Shown: one piece after another, positions 19,824 through 31,056 of the stretch
Position numbering within the stretch: the stretch's first letter is position 1
Layout of the letters: every line of letters begins with the position of its first letter
Assembly: GCA_907164885.2 (NCBI GenBank)
Contig: OU015490.1
Coordinates: forward strand, 19,380,613-19,444,612
Origin: Dolomedes plantarius
Taxonomy: Eukaryota > Arthropoda > Arachnida > Araneae > Dolomedidae
Direction of reading: 5' to 3'
DNA: 64,000 bases
Program-made: the position numbers and the translations under genes
The notes under the pieces: generated by a model
Databases searched by the model: none
The model's input: only the letters and a program-made list of their open reading frames with translations
What the model was told of the DNA's origin: nothing

Positions 19824-19972
19824 ATGTAATTAGTAGTTGAATAAACATTTTGTTTCAAGTTTATGTAGTTAAATAAACATTTTGTTTGCAGTTAAATAAA
19901 TGCTAGCGCAGCTATCGACTACGTAGTTATGAATTTGCATTTTGATGCTGTACTTGCGTTTTATACAAATTC

Positions 19973-20907
19973 TCGGGTGCGCCGGTAACAACAGCATCAT
20001 ATCTTCTCCTATCGATGACTTTTGGAACTAATTTTTTTTTCATGGACTAGGGGCTTCGCCCCTAGGCTCGCTACGCTCGCTCCTCTGGTGAATCAAGTGA
20101 ATGAATGACTCAATAGTTGTTTACAGCGATTGAGTCATTCATTTGTTTACATTGAAGCTCCCCCCCCTCCCGGCGAAATGGATGAAGCCCGGGTAGATGG
20201 GGGGTATAAGCCCGGACGAAGATGGGTGAAAAATCGGATCTTCTTTCATGTCCTTCTGCAAAGGAAGCGAATGAGAAGATTTTTTTGAAGTATTTCTTTA
20301 AAATTCAATTAAAAATCGAAATTTTAAGATAGAGACTTGAAATGAAGTTTATATGAATGAGAAAGCTTTCATCTTCCAGTTGATATAAATATTTTCTTTG
20401 TAACATAATAAGTCTGAGAGCATCGAATTTATATATCTCGATACGCATAAATTTTTCCAAAAAGTGGGTTTTCAATTTTAATAAAAATATCAGTCTGTTT
20501 TAAATTATTTTTCAACAAATGAGGTCTTGTTTGAAGGAGAAATGTCTGTAGTCTTAGATTGTAAAAAAAAAAATTCTGCGATCCTTTTTTGGCGAGTTAT
20601 CGTAATCTGAACATGAAAAAGTCAATATTTTCCCACAAAACATAAAATTAAAAAAAAAAACTTAAAGTCCGACGAATATGAGACATGTCTTACTTTCTTC
20701 CCCACATTATTCTGCATCGATTGGTATCGGTCTCGACCCCATACCCCCAGCGGTTTCGGAGGAGATAGCGTGACAAGCTTTTGACTGCGGCAGCGGCAGT
20801 TAGTTTTTCTTAGAATAGAGAGAAACTCTTACCCATGTCGTCCTTAGTCCCTCTATCAATTTTGTTGGAATTCCGGCCGATAGATCGCGCTACAGATGGC
20901 TCTGAGT
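19973..20907. other. Unit-1-specific segment with hairpins
   Basis: Present in the first duplication unit and absent from the second. It holds a perfect 8-bp stem hairpin CTAGGGGC-TTC-GCCCCTAG (20047-20065) and a 15-bp inverted repeat AATGAATGACTCAAT (20100-20114 and 20129-20143). There is no ORF and no clear TSD, so I cannot tell whether it was inserted in unit 1 or deleted from unit 2. Confidence 0.6.
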
Positions 20908-21463
20908 AGTGTCAGTTTAATAAAAATCACTCTTACATCTCAAAGTAGTAAACAGCAGAATATTATATCGATAAGACACCGTGTTTCTCTGTATTTTCTT
21001 CCGCAACATTGATTTTGAATTATCATTTTAACTGTTCTGTTTGCGAATTTAACTCAGCGTATTTCATTGTAAAGTTTTATGAACCAGACACAAATAAATG
21101 AATCATATTTTCCCCTGAACGAGGTGTTTTCTCCTTAGAGAGCCAACGAGAGAGAGTGTTATCTAAATAAGCCACGTTTATGGTACAGCATCTTCGACCC
21201 TGCAGCCAATTTTGATGTCACGGAAGCGTCACCCAGTCACAGAGTAGATTAATAAGATGGATTAATGCTACCGAAGAAAAGGGAAAATTTAAATTTGCAT
21301 TTTATTTCTAAACTTTTCCGATGCATGGAGAAGGGAATGTTAGTCCAGTTTATATGAATATTTCATTTGAAAACTATGAACAACAACAAGAAAAAAGGAT
21401 TACTATTGATGAGGATTTTAAAAAATGCAAAGCATTTGGGAAGAATTTCGATGTAAAATGTAA

Positions 21464-22275
21464 TCTATACTAATATATAAAGAGAGAGACCGTATGTGGA
21501 GGATAAAATCCCGAACCACTGCACCTATTTGAAAAATTCTTTCACTATTTGAAAGGTACATTATTCCAGATGGGCATAGGCTATATATTATGTATATCTG
21601 ATCAGTAGAAGTTAGGGGCCTAAATGTTGAGGTGATAATTCACCTTTACAGCTTTTCCTTTGTCAACCATAGTCAAGTAACCATGGCAACACATCAAACT
21701 ACATTTTCATTTATTACCAGTAAAACATTTAATATTTTAAAGATTCAAGTGGATGTATTGATAAAAATAAAAAGGATTTTTGAAATTGGCAACGTTTAAG
21801 GGTTTATTGAAGAAAATTACATTTGGAACTACGCTTTTTATTGGACATTTATGGTATAAAAATATTTACAATTTATTGGCTATCAACTGAAAATTTATTG
21901 GTATAATATTACAGAATCTTATTTAACTTTATGCTTTTGAATTTATGTACAGTTTTATGCACAATTTAAATATTTTTTTTCCTTTCTAATGTGGCAGACG
22001 ATTGAACATTATCCGAAAAAATATTAAAATACAGTAAAAGAAATGTCATTCAAACAGTACTATATTAACCGTACTATATTCTTTAGTATGTTCTATTAGA
22101 TTTAATTTGAATATTTTCTTCTACATTATATTGTCTGTAAAAATATCCATTACGATTTTTTTTTATTTTATTTTTATTTTTTATTTATTTATTTTTTTTT
22201 TGGCATTAACTACACACATTGACCGTTGTATTCAATTTGAATGTACTTCGTAGCGAAGCACGGGTATTCAGCTAG
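21464..22275 (+). mobile_element. Non-autonomous Helitron, copy 1
   Basis: Starts TCTATACTAATATATAAA after an A and ends with a CTTCG-TAG-CGAAG hairpin, then ACGGGTATTCAGCTAG followed by T. That matches Helitron rules: 5' TC, 3' hairpin plus CTAG, insertion between A and T, no TSD. The interior is AT-rich with no Rep/helicase coding. Confidence 0.75.
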
Positions 22276-22677
22276 TAGTTTATGTTTCTATAAGATTTTT
22301 TTTTCTTTTTTTTGAAAACAACATTGATTTCAACCTTTAAATGATGCTAACATACCAAAAAAAAAAAAAAAAAGTAGGTTAGTAAAAAGAACTTTGATTT
22401 CAGTAGATAAGAATAGGACAAACAGGGTCATTTAAAAAATCAGGTTTTTGATGTCTACATACGTTTCAATTGGATATTGAAACATAGAGTTTTCAGATTA
22501 TTTCATTTTAAATATTTTTCGTCATAGTCATCCGGAAGACTAACGTTTTAAGACGTTGCATCTTGTCGTATTTTAAATAATTACAACGAAAATGCAGTTC
22601 TAACATGCCCTACTGGATTTTGTAGTTCGCTTTATTTTTCTTCAGAGTGCCTGTTTCGGACTCCTGTTTCATTAAGG

Positions 22678-22747
22678 ATGGATCACGTGAGAGGGGAGCT
22701 GTCGGCGGAATCGTACCCCTTTAAAAAAGTCACGTGGAAAATCCCAA
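22678..22747 (+). pseudogene. Truncated duplicate of the MATH-BTB first exon
   Basis: Carries the same start as the intact gene at 25406, with a few substitutions, for about 23 codons. It then runs into the duplication junction and a stop. It has the same upstream acceptor-like tract and flank as the intact copy, so it could be transcribed but encodes only a short peptide. Confidence 0.85.
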
Positions 22748-22750
22748 ACT

Positions 22751-23274
22751 GATTTTAAAAAAATGACAATAAATAAATACTTTATGGAAGAATAAAGCAC
22801 AAGAAGGTAGTTTAGAAAAGTTTGAGTCAGTTCCAAAAGACTGTTATAAAATGATACGTAAAATAGTTATTGATAATTTGACAATACCAGATCAGAGAGA
22901 TTTTCATTACTTTCCAAATTTTTCCAAATTTAAAAAATTGATCGGATTCGAAATCCATTTGTCATAAACGACACGTCGGTGTATGAATTAACTTTGAAAG
23001 AAGACGAAGAACTAATTCCGGTGTGTAATAACCGAGATTGAATTTCAAATCTGGATTCATCTTGGATACGATTATCCGACAATATCCCAAAAATCTTTAA
23101 GGTTGTTATTTCAATTTTCCAACGAATCAGGATTTTCGGTTTTGACCAGAATAGAAACGGAAAAAAAAATACCAGACTTTTAAATCTGGACCACGAAATG
23201 AGAGTAGCATTGTCATTTTTACGCCCAAATGTAGATGAAGTTATCAAAAAACAACAACATCAAATTTCGCATTA
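22751..23274 (+). pseudogene. hAT transposase C-terminal relic, duplicated copy
   Basis: The second copy of 19298-19823, with the same broken frames and the same KQQHQISH end. Its shared frame disruptions show that the relic was already dead when it was duplicated. Confidence 0.75.
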
Positions 23275-23989
23275 AATGTAATTTGTAGTTAAATAAACAT
23301 TTTGTTTCAAGTTTATGTAGTTAAATAAACATTTTGTTTGCAGTTAAATAAATACTGGCGCAGCTATCGACTACGTAGTTATGAATTTGCATTTTGATGC
23401 TGTACTTGCGTTTTATGCAAATTCTCGGGTTGTCAGTTTAATAAAAATCACTCTTATATCTCAAAGTAGTAAACAGCAGAATCTTAAATCGATAAGACAC
23501 CGTGTTTCTCTGTATTTTCTTCCGCAACATTGATTTTGAATTATCATTTTAACTGTTCTGTTTGCGAATTTAACTCAGTAACTGCGTATTTCATTGTAAA
23601 GTTTTATGAACCAGAGACAAATAAATGAATTATATTTTTCCCTCGAAGAGGTGTTTTCTCCTTAGAGAGCCAACGAGAGAGAGTGTTATCTAAATAAGCC
23701 ACGTTTATGGTACAGCATTTTCGACCCTGCAGCCAATTTTGATGTCACGGTAGCGTCACCCAATCACAGAGTAGATTAATAAGATGGATTAATGCTACCG
23801 AAGAAAAGGGAAAATTTAAATTTGCATTTTATTTCTAAACTTTTCCGATGCATGGATAAGAGAATGTTAGTCCAGTTTATATGAATATTTCATTTGAAAA
23901 TTATGAACAACAACAAGAAAAAAGGATTACTATTGATGAGGATTAAAAAAATGCAAAGCATTTGGGAAGAATTTCGATGTAAAATGTAA

Positions 23990-24997
23990 TCTATACTAAT
24001 ATATATAGAGAGAGACCGGATTTTGTATGTGGAGGGTAATCTCCCGAACCACTGCACCTATTTGAAAAATTCTTTCACTATTTGAAAGGTACATTATTCC
24101 AGATGGGCATAGGCTATATATTATGTATATCTGATCAGTAGAAAGAAAGTTAGGGGCCTAAATGTTGAGCTGATAATTCACCTTTATAGCTTTTCCTTTG
24201 TCAACCATAGTCAAGTAACCATAGCAACACATCAAACGATATTTTCTTTTATTATCAGTAAAACATTTAACATTTGAATTTTCTTTGTCGACCATAGTCA
24301 AGTAACCATGGCAACACATCAAACTACATTTTCATTTATTACCAGTAAAACATTTAATATTTTAAAGATTCAAGTGGAGGTATAGATAAATATAAAAAGG
24401 ATTTTTGAAATTGGCAACGTTTAAGGGTTTATTGAAGAAAATTACATTTGGAACTACGCTTTTTATTGGACATTTATGGTATAAAAATATTTACAATTTA
24501 TTGTCTATCAACTGGAAATTTATTGGTATAATATTACAGAATTTTATTAACTTTATGTTTTTGAATTTATGTACTGTTTTATGCACAATTTAAATATTTT
24601 TTTCTTTCTAATGTGACAGACGATTGAACATTATCCGAAAAAAATATTAAAATACATAAAATATTAAAATACGAAAAATATTAAAATACGAAAAAATATT
24701 AAAATACAGTATTGTTATTCAAACAGTACTATATTAACCGTACTATATTCTTTAGTATGTTCTATTAAATTTAATTTGAATATTTTGTCTTTTACATTAT
24801 TTTGTCTGTAAAAATATCCATTACGATTTTTTTTATAGATATATTTTTTTGTTTGTTTTTTTGGCATTAACTACACACATTGACCGTTGTATTTATTATA
24901 AATATAATTTTATTATTTTTCTCGGCATTAATTGCATACATTGATCGTTGTATTTAATTTGAACGTACTTCGTAGCGAAGCAAGGGTATTCAGCTAG
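23990..24997 (+). mobile_element. Non-autonomous Helitron, copy 2
   Basis: Same ends as copy 1 (5' TCTATAC, 3' hairpin and CAGCTAG-T). It was carried along by the tandem duplication rather than transposed. It gained an internal duplication of about 100 bp (near 24194 and 24286) and extra AAATATTAAAATAC units near 24645-24705. Confidence 0.75.
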
Positions 24998-25405
24998 TAG
25001 TTTATGTTTCTATAAGATTTTTTTTTTCTTTTTTTTTTTTTTTTTTTTTGAAAACACTGATTTCAACCTTTAAATGATGCTAACATACCAAAAAAAAAAA
25101 AGTAGGTTAGTAAAAAGAACTTTGATTTCAGTAGATAAGAATAGGACAAACTGGGTCATTTCAAAAATCAGGTTTTTGATGTCTATATACGTTTCAATTG
25201 GATATTGAAACATAGAGTTTTCAGATTATTTCATTTTAAATATTTTTCGTCATAGTCATCGGGAAGAATAACATTTTAAGACGTTGCATCTTGTCGTATT
25301 TTAAATAATTACAACGAAAATGCAGTTCTAACATGCCCTACTGGATTTTGTAGTTCGCTTTATTTTTTTTCAGAGTGTCTGTTTCGGACTCCTGTCTCAT
25401 TAAGG

Positions 25406-27347
25406 ATGGATCACGTGAAAGGGGAGCTGTCGGCGGAATCGTACCGCTTTAAAAAAGTCACGTGGAAAATCCCAATCTGTTACAACCAGAGATTACGTTT
25501 TGAAAGTCCTGAATTTCCCTTCGCGAACGGTACCTGGTGCTTACGAATGTCAGTGAATTTCGGAGAATGGCGTGAGAGCTATTTCTTGAATTTAGTGAGA
25601 CTGCGTTCCGGCGTTCCCGAGCATCGGATTTCCTCAAGAGCAAGCATTTTGTATACCGGCGGTGGGGAATGTTGCAACAAAGAATTAGAAATGCATATAG
25701 AAGGTGAGGAAGTGTCATTTCTAATAGAGTTTGAGTGTGACAATTGTCTATTCAACACGTGCGGCACCCTGACGGTGATCTGCGAGATTCACGTGACGGA
25801 TGCAGCCGGGGTGGAAACATCTTCGCAGACAGAAACCTTGTCTGAGGCAGGAGCAGCATCCCTCCTGGGCGAGCTCTCCGGATCATCCGCTCACGAAGGA
25901 GAGGCACAAGGAGGACCAAAGGGTAAGTTGAGCTTTCCTGTAATAGCGCTTCCACATTCATGCAGACAAGCACCCCCCGACCCCGCATGATACCATTTTG
26001 GGGTCGATTAGTTGCGGGACAGGAGCGTGATCCCCCCACCCCCCACCTTTGATGCTCTGCGAAAAACCGCTCGATCGGAGGATCGTTGCAGAGCGCTGTG
26101 CCCATAAATCACTGGCTTCCCACGCAGAATACTGTGCAGAGCACATGAATGCGGACGCCTTATCAGATGGGATGAGAGAGGACAGTCACGAAACCGGTGT
26201 GTGGGTGTGTGACTGTATGGGTCGTGATATAAAATTAAAAAATTATAATAAAGATATGGTGTTCACACGTAAAAAGACAGCTAAATCTTAATAATTACAA
26301 GATAAAAAGAACTTTTTATATATCATGTTTTTAAATTTTCTGTCGAATCGTAAAAAGTTGACAATTCTATGTATTAATAAATACTTTTTTAAAATTTTTT
26401 TTGATAAATTATCCCATCCACTTGAAAGAAAATGAAGTCAATTGGAAGGTAACTGGCGTTTAACTTTTCGTTCCCGTCCCGGCCGATAGATGGCTGCACC
26501 AGTCTACAAAACAAAATTAACTGAAAATGGATTTAAATCTGCTTAAAGATGGCTAAAAGTATTAAAAAAATGCATTGTCATCGTGTTCCGAGCTATTCTA
26601 AAAGTTTCAAATGTCTAGCTATAGTCGGGAAGTTAGTTAAAAATCGGTTGCAAGATTTGTACCGGACAAACACACAAACAAGAAAGCAAATTAATAAAAA
26701 CATGGTAAAAATGTGTCTATATTGATAAGACTAGTACGAGGTGACATAATGTAAGGGGTGTAAATCGATGTTTTTCTTCTTTTTAAGGTGTCCAGAAGCA
26801 GCAGTCGGACTATAGGACACTCCTTCAGGGCGGAGAAGACAGCGACGTTCTCCTCGTGGTGTCCGGTAAGGAATTTCGAGCCCACAGGTGCATCCTCAGG
26901 GCCCGTTCGGCGGTCTTCTCGGCCATGTTCAAAGGAGAGACGCAGGAGAGGGAGAGCGGGAAGGTGGTCATCGACGACCTCGACCCGGACTCCTTTCCGG
27001 ACTTCCTGAACCACCTGTACACGGGTCGCGTGGAGGCCTTTTCGGACGAGAATGCGTTCAGCCTGTACACGGCGGCGGAAAAATACGACGTCCAGGAGCT
27101 GAAGTCGGAGTGCCGGGAACACATGCAGCGCACCCTGTCGGTCGACACTTTCTGCGACGTCATGATCCTCGCACTGAGGTATAGAGAGAAGGAACTGTTG
27201 ACGCGTGCAATCGATTTTTTCGCGAAGAATTTGGATAAAATCATCGTGACCTCAAAATGGCTGAAGTTCATGAGAGACAATTACGTCGCTGCCAACGAGT
27301 TATTTGTCAAAGCGCTCGCATCGGGAGAGAAAAAGTTGGACAATTAA
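25406..27347 (+). CDS. MATH-BTB (speckle-type POZ-like) protein, two exons
   Basis: Exon 1 is 25406-25922, a GT-AG intron spans 25923-26787 (GGTAAGT donor, TTTTAAG acceptor, phase 1), and exon 2 is 26788-27347 ending TAA: 1077 nt, 358 residues. Residues about 15-135 form a MATH-like domain (VTWKIPICYN, SPEFPFANGTWCLRMSV). A linker rich in S, E, A and G follows. Residues about 185-295 are BTB/POZ (DSDVLLVVSGKEFRAHRC, ARSAVFSAMF, LYTGRVEAF, AAEKYDVQELK), followed by a short BACK-like tail. MATH-BTB proteins are substrate adaptors of cullin-3 ubiquitin ligases: MATH binds the target, BTB the cullin. Exon 2 is far more GC-rich than its surroundings. An acceptor-like TTTTTTTTCAG ends at 25373, so a noncoding upstream exon is possible. 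MATH is divergent; BTB is certain. Confidence 0.88.
26289..26712 (+). repeat. Unclassified dispersed repeat, copy 2 (inside the MATH-BTB intron)
   Basis: Same sequence as 18541-18971 with a shorter CA tract. It occupies about half of the intron, ending 75 bp before the acceptor. Confidence 0.85.
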
Positions 27348-27370
27348 TGATGCAGTTTAATTGTTTCAGT

Positions 27371-27376
27371 ATTAAA
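27371..27376 (+). terminator. Candidate polyadenylation signal of the MATH-BTB gene
   Basis: ATTAAA, 24 nt after the stop codon, followed by a T-rich and GT-rich stretch (27391-27419). A common variant signal; no AATAAA lies nearer. Confidence 0.45.
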
Positions 27377-29135
27377 GAACATTCCTAAAGTCTCTTTTTT
27401 TTGTTTGTTTGTTTGTCTCAGATCTAAGAGTAAAAATGTCACTGTTGTGTTTTCCAAGAGCACTATTACACCCAAATAGGTTTCCCCGGATCTCTTTCGC
27501 GCAAGTCATCTGAATTAGTAACTACTATGATCAGTTCTGCTTACTTAGGAACTATAAATCTACTTTTTTTTTTAAACTTTAGAAACTAAAAGCAGGAAAT
27601 AAGCAAAATTGTAGTAGATAGCAACTCAATGTCTGGTAAACGCTGACGGATTCTACGTCAGAATTACTGGTATTTATATATATTGAACAAATTACAAACC
27701 CCCAAACGATTAGCTTCAAAATTGTTAAGGTCTGTGATTGGTTTGAAATATGTCAATACGAGTAACGCTGACGCTGACGGATTCTATGTGAAAAAGCCCT
27801 AAAAATTTTTAACAATCATATAGCTGAACTCTATGACATCATCCGTTGATTCAATTTCAAAATCACGAAAGAAGACGTGATACGTCGAACCAATCACAAG
27901 TCATTTCAAGAATGGTCTGCTATGGAGCACGTGTATTGCAGCTCAAAATGTGAATGGACAACCATTTTTAAGAAGTCGTTCTTCGTACTGAAAAATACAC
28001 TGAGTAAAACGCATCTGCGGGCCGTCAGCCAATCAGACTCGCTCGATGCTTTCTGTAATACACAGGTTTTTCTTCTCGGCGCCAAAGGAATCGTTAACGG
28101 TGACGCTACGTAACGCTCCTGATTCAGTGTGAACAGCTCTTTAGGAACGAGGTTTTTCGATTTTCCCAACTGCGCATGCGTGTCGATCACACATTTAGCT
28201 TGAGAGTGGGCGAGGTTTGAAATAACTGACAATTTTTGCTTCACTAATAAATTTTTATTAAACCCATACAAGAGCCATATTTAGCGACTTACTGTCTTTC
28301 CGAAATAAAACTTATTTTTATTGTTTTGCGTTTGGAGATTCGTTTATCACTGTATATAAAAACTTTTTTACGAAGTACTTCGAAGGTTAAAAAGTTATTT
28401 TAAAGTCACATAAACAATTTTAGTTATACTCACGTGCCATAAAATATTTTAAAGTTTTTAAATTTGTCTTTCAGTTAATAATTGATATACTGGATTATAA
28501 ACAATCAAAATATGGTCATAAGTAATTAAATGAGAAAAATTACCAGACAAGCGACATTCATAGATTTTAGTTGACTTATGCATCCATTTCTGTTTTTCTT
28601 TTAATTTCTAATATTTTCTGTTAACATTTATTAATTTATTTCTTTTGTTTTAAATATCCATAGTTTCCATTAAAGAGCAAGTGTGCTGTAAATTTAATTT
28701 CTTTCACATACCTCGTATATTTGAAGATTTTCATAACTTAGCATTATTAATAGTTAAATTAATTTTTTTCTGTCATTTATACATTCTACTTGATCGAAAA
28801 CATAAATATATTATTTTAAAATGAACTAGGTTTCCAAATTCAACGTATACTAAGCAACAATGAATTACTTAACAGATTGCGTAAAAAAAACTAATCTGCT
28901 GAATGGCATGCACTTTATGTACATTGAAGAGACTAAATATTTCTTTAGTAAATAAACTCCTTCCTGATATTTTACAGCAGCTCTGAACAACATATCATAT
29001 AACTTTAAAATATTTGACTTTTTAATCATTACATACGTTGCGCTTTTGTATCTGTCTATGTCGAGAGATGGCGCCATAATCAAGAAATTGTAGAAACCAG
29101 TGAAACAAGTTTTTGAAATCCAGTTCAGCTGGTGA
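27377..29135. other. Intergenic; contains a degenerate Harbinger-type MITE fragment
   Basis: No gene seen. 27641-27800 is related to the outer MITE at 36730-37300: ACGCTGACGGATTCTA ends and an interior ACGAGTAACGCTGACGC, in reverse orientation. It preserves the pre-insertion sequence of the site where two other MITEs sit at 36764-37167. The rest is AT-rich with no signal. Confidence 0.55.
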
Positions 29136-29413
29136 CCTCGAGCAACACCTCCTAAAGAACAAGCCGTAGTACGGGTTGCCGATAACATTTATGACGTAGA
29201 GTAGGTAGGCCGAAGAAAACTACGAAGTGTTTGCCGTATTCTCACATGTATCTATGCATTACGAATTGGCGTGGATTTGGTTGCTTTGTAACAACATTAT
29301 TCACTACGACAAAAACTGGTTTGGCGAAATGTTTGCACGTGTGGCGGATAAATGAACTACGTGGATTTTGTACGAGTTCAATGTAATTTCATATTTTAAT
29401 AATATTAACTACA

Positions 29414-29557
29414 ATGGTGTACAAATGCATTGTACCAAAATGTAGGGGAAACTACAAGAAAGACGGACCAACGTTTGGATTTCCGAAAAAGGAAGATTTA
29501 TTTCGTAAACGGATGTCTGCTATTCCACGTGATTGTAATATTACGAAGAATTCCAGA
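29414..29557 (+). pseudogene. P-element transposase exon 1: THAP zinc finger
   Basis: ATG-initiated, 48 codons, MVYKCIVPKCRGNY...FGFPKKEDLFRKRM: the C-x4-C start and FxFPK core of a THAP domain, the DNA-binding finger of P transposases. It ends NSR at an AGA-GTAAGT donor. The THAP domain normally continues in the next exon with a Cys-x2-His pair, which I could not place. The exon itself looks intact; the gene as a whole is broken. Confidence 0.75.
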
Positions 29558-29849
29558 GTAAGTATTTGTTTCATTTCATTGCCTGAAAATAAAAATATTT
29601 CTAATAAATGAGAGAATGTTATTTTATTCCTTAAGCTTTGGAATCATAACTTTATTTTTAATACAATTCTAATATGTTGTAAATTTTGATTACACTGATG
29701 TTTAATTTTTACCAGAATGTAATAGGTATATCAGTTTACTAAAGATTTTACAAAAATAGAGTATGATAGGAGATCACTATTTCTATGTTATGTTTATGTT
29801 GTGATAAGTATAATATAAACTTGAATCTTTTACTGAACTTGGACAGAAA

Positions 29850-31056
29850 GTTCATTTAATTGATTTACCTAATGGATTTAATTCTGTAAGTAGTTGTCAA
29901 AATGAATTTTTTTCTGTCGTTAAAATAACTGTAATTGATAATATTCCTCAATATTTAATGTTAATTGTTGATGAAAATCTATGGGCAAATATTTTTAAGG
30001 ATCATTTAAAGCTAACAAAAGTTGATGCATTTTGTTTTCCTATGAATATTAAAAATGTACAAGAAATTTCTGCTATTTTACTTGGTTTAAATCAATATTC
30101 TTGTAATAATTCAAATAAGAAAGAAAATTTAATATTTTTTATAACTGACTTGCTAGGTAAATTAGAAAATATATGTTTACCAAATGAAAAATTAAGTATT
30201 AGTTTTATTAAAGAGCAAGTGTCCCTAATTTCCCCACAAAAAAAAAATCAAAATAGATATAACTCTGATTTGTTGATCCTTTCATCTATCATGTCATCTA
30301 TTTCTCCCCATTAATATAATTTCTTAAGAAATAGTGGAGTTTTAATTCTACCACACCCTTCGACTTTAAAAAAATTTAGCTGTTATAATATGAATCCAAA
30401 AAATGAAAAAAGTGATGAAAACTTTTTACATTATGCAAAAGAAAAATTTCAGTATTTATCTGGTTAGATACTTGGAAAGAAGCACTTTCAGACACTGGTC
30501 GTTTAACACAAGAAACACATCTTGCACTGTCACTGACAACGTATGCAATGCGAGAAATTTGTCGTTATTGTACAGAAGAATTGCATATGAACTTTATACT
30601 AACAGGTAAATTTCAAACTGATAGTTTAGAGGACCGACAAAGAAGAATGAAATATTTTTTCAGGACAATCACATTTTAATACACCATAACGATCGAGGTG
30701 GTTTAAACTATCCAAATGATGATGTAATCACTATTGTTTCTTATAGTTACATAATAGTAACAAAACTGTTATCTGAATATGAAGAGGAATTTGTAAATGT
30801 GCAAAATCAACGAAAAATTGCAATGAGGATTGCTTGTATTGTTTTATCAATAGAAGAAAAATATTTAAATTTTGAGATTTGTGATAATAAACATTCTTCT
30901 GAGGTTCTACTAAAATTGATTATTAAAAAGGCCACTAACATATTACTGAATAATTATTGCAAATTAAAGAATGATAGTATTTCATATGCCTCACATTCAA
31001 AAGCAAAGGAAAGAAAACTTAAAACTTTAACCAAATTGAAAGATTCTAAACCATGA
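29850..31056 (+). pseudogene. P-element transposase body, broken
   Basis: Successive blocks in different frames: residues leading into VDENLWANIFKDHLKLTKVD and YNSDLLILSS (29958-30314), then a stop. A third block near 30480-30660 holds GKFQTDSLEDR, a hallmark of P transposases near the C-terminal catalytic region. A last block is 30799-31056. At least three frame changes or stops separate them. 31057-32128 is AT-rich with no coding. Confidence 0.72.

Larger units (their letters stand above)
19298..25474 (+). repeat. Tandem duplication: unit 1 19298-22750, unit 2 22751 to about 25474
   Basis: Unit 1 and unit 2 share, in the same order, the hAT relic tail, a 550-bp linker, a Helitron, the 5' flank of the MATH-BTB gene and the first 70 bp of its coding sequence. 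The junction at 22747-22751 joins the interior of the copied exon directly to the start of the hAT tail, with about 1 bp of microhomology. Unit 1 has an extra 935 bp (19973-20907). The Helitron of unit 2 is 196 bp longer. The copies look roughly 95% or more identical by eye. Confidence 0.88.

Noticed and set aside
24405..24593. 62-codon ORF
   Set aside because: Inside a non-autonomous Helitron; AT-rich chance frame.
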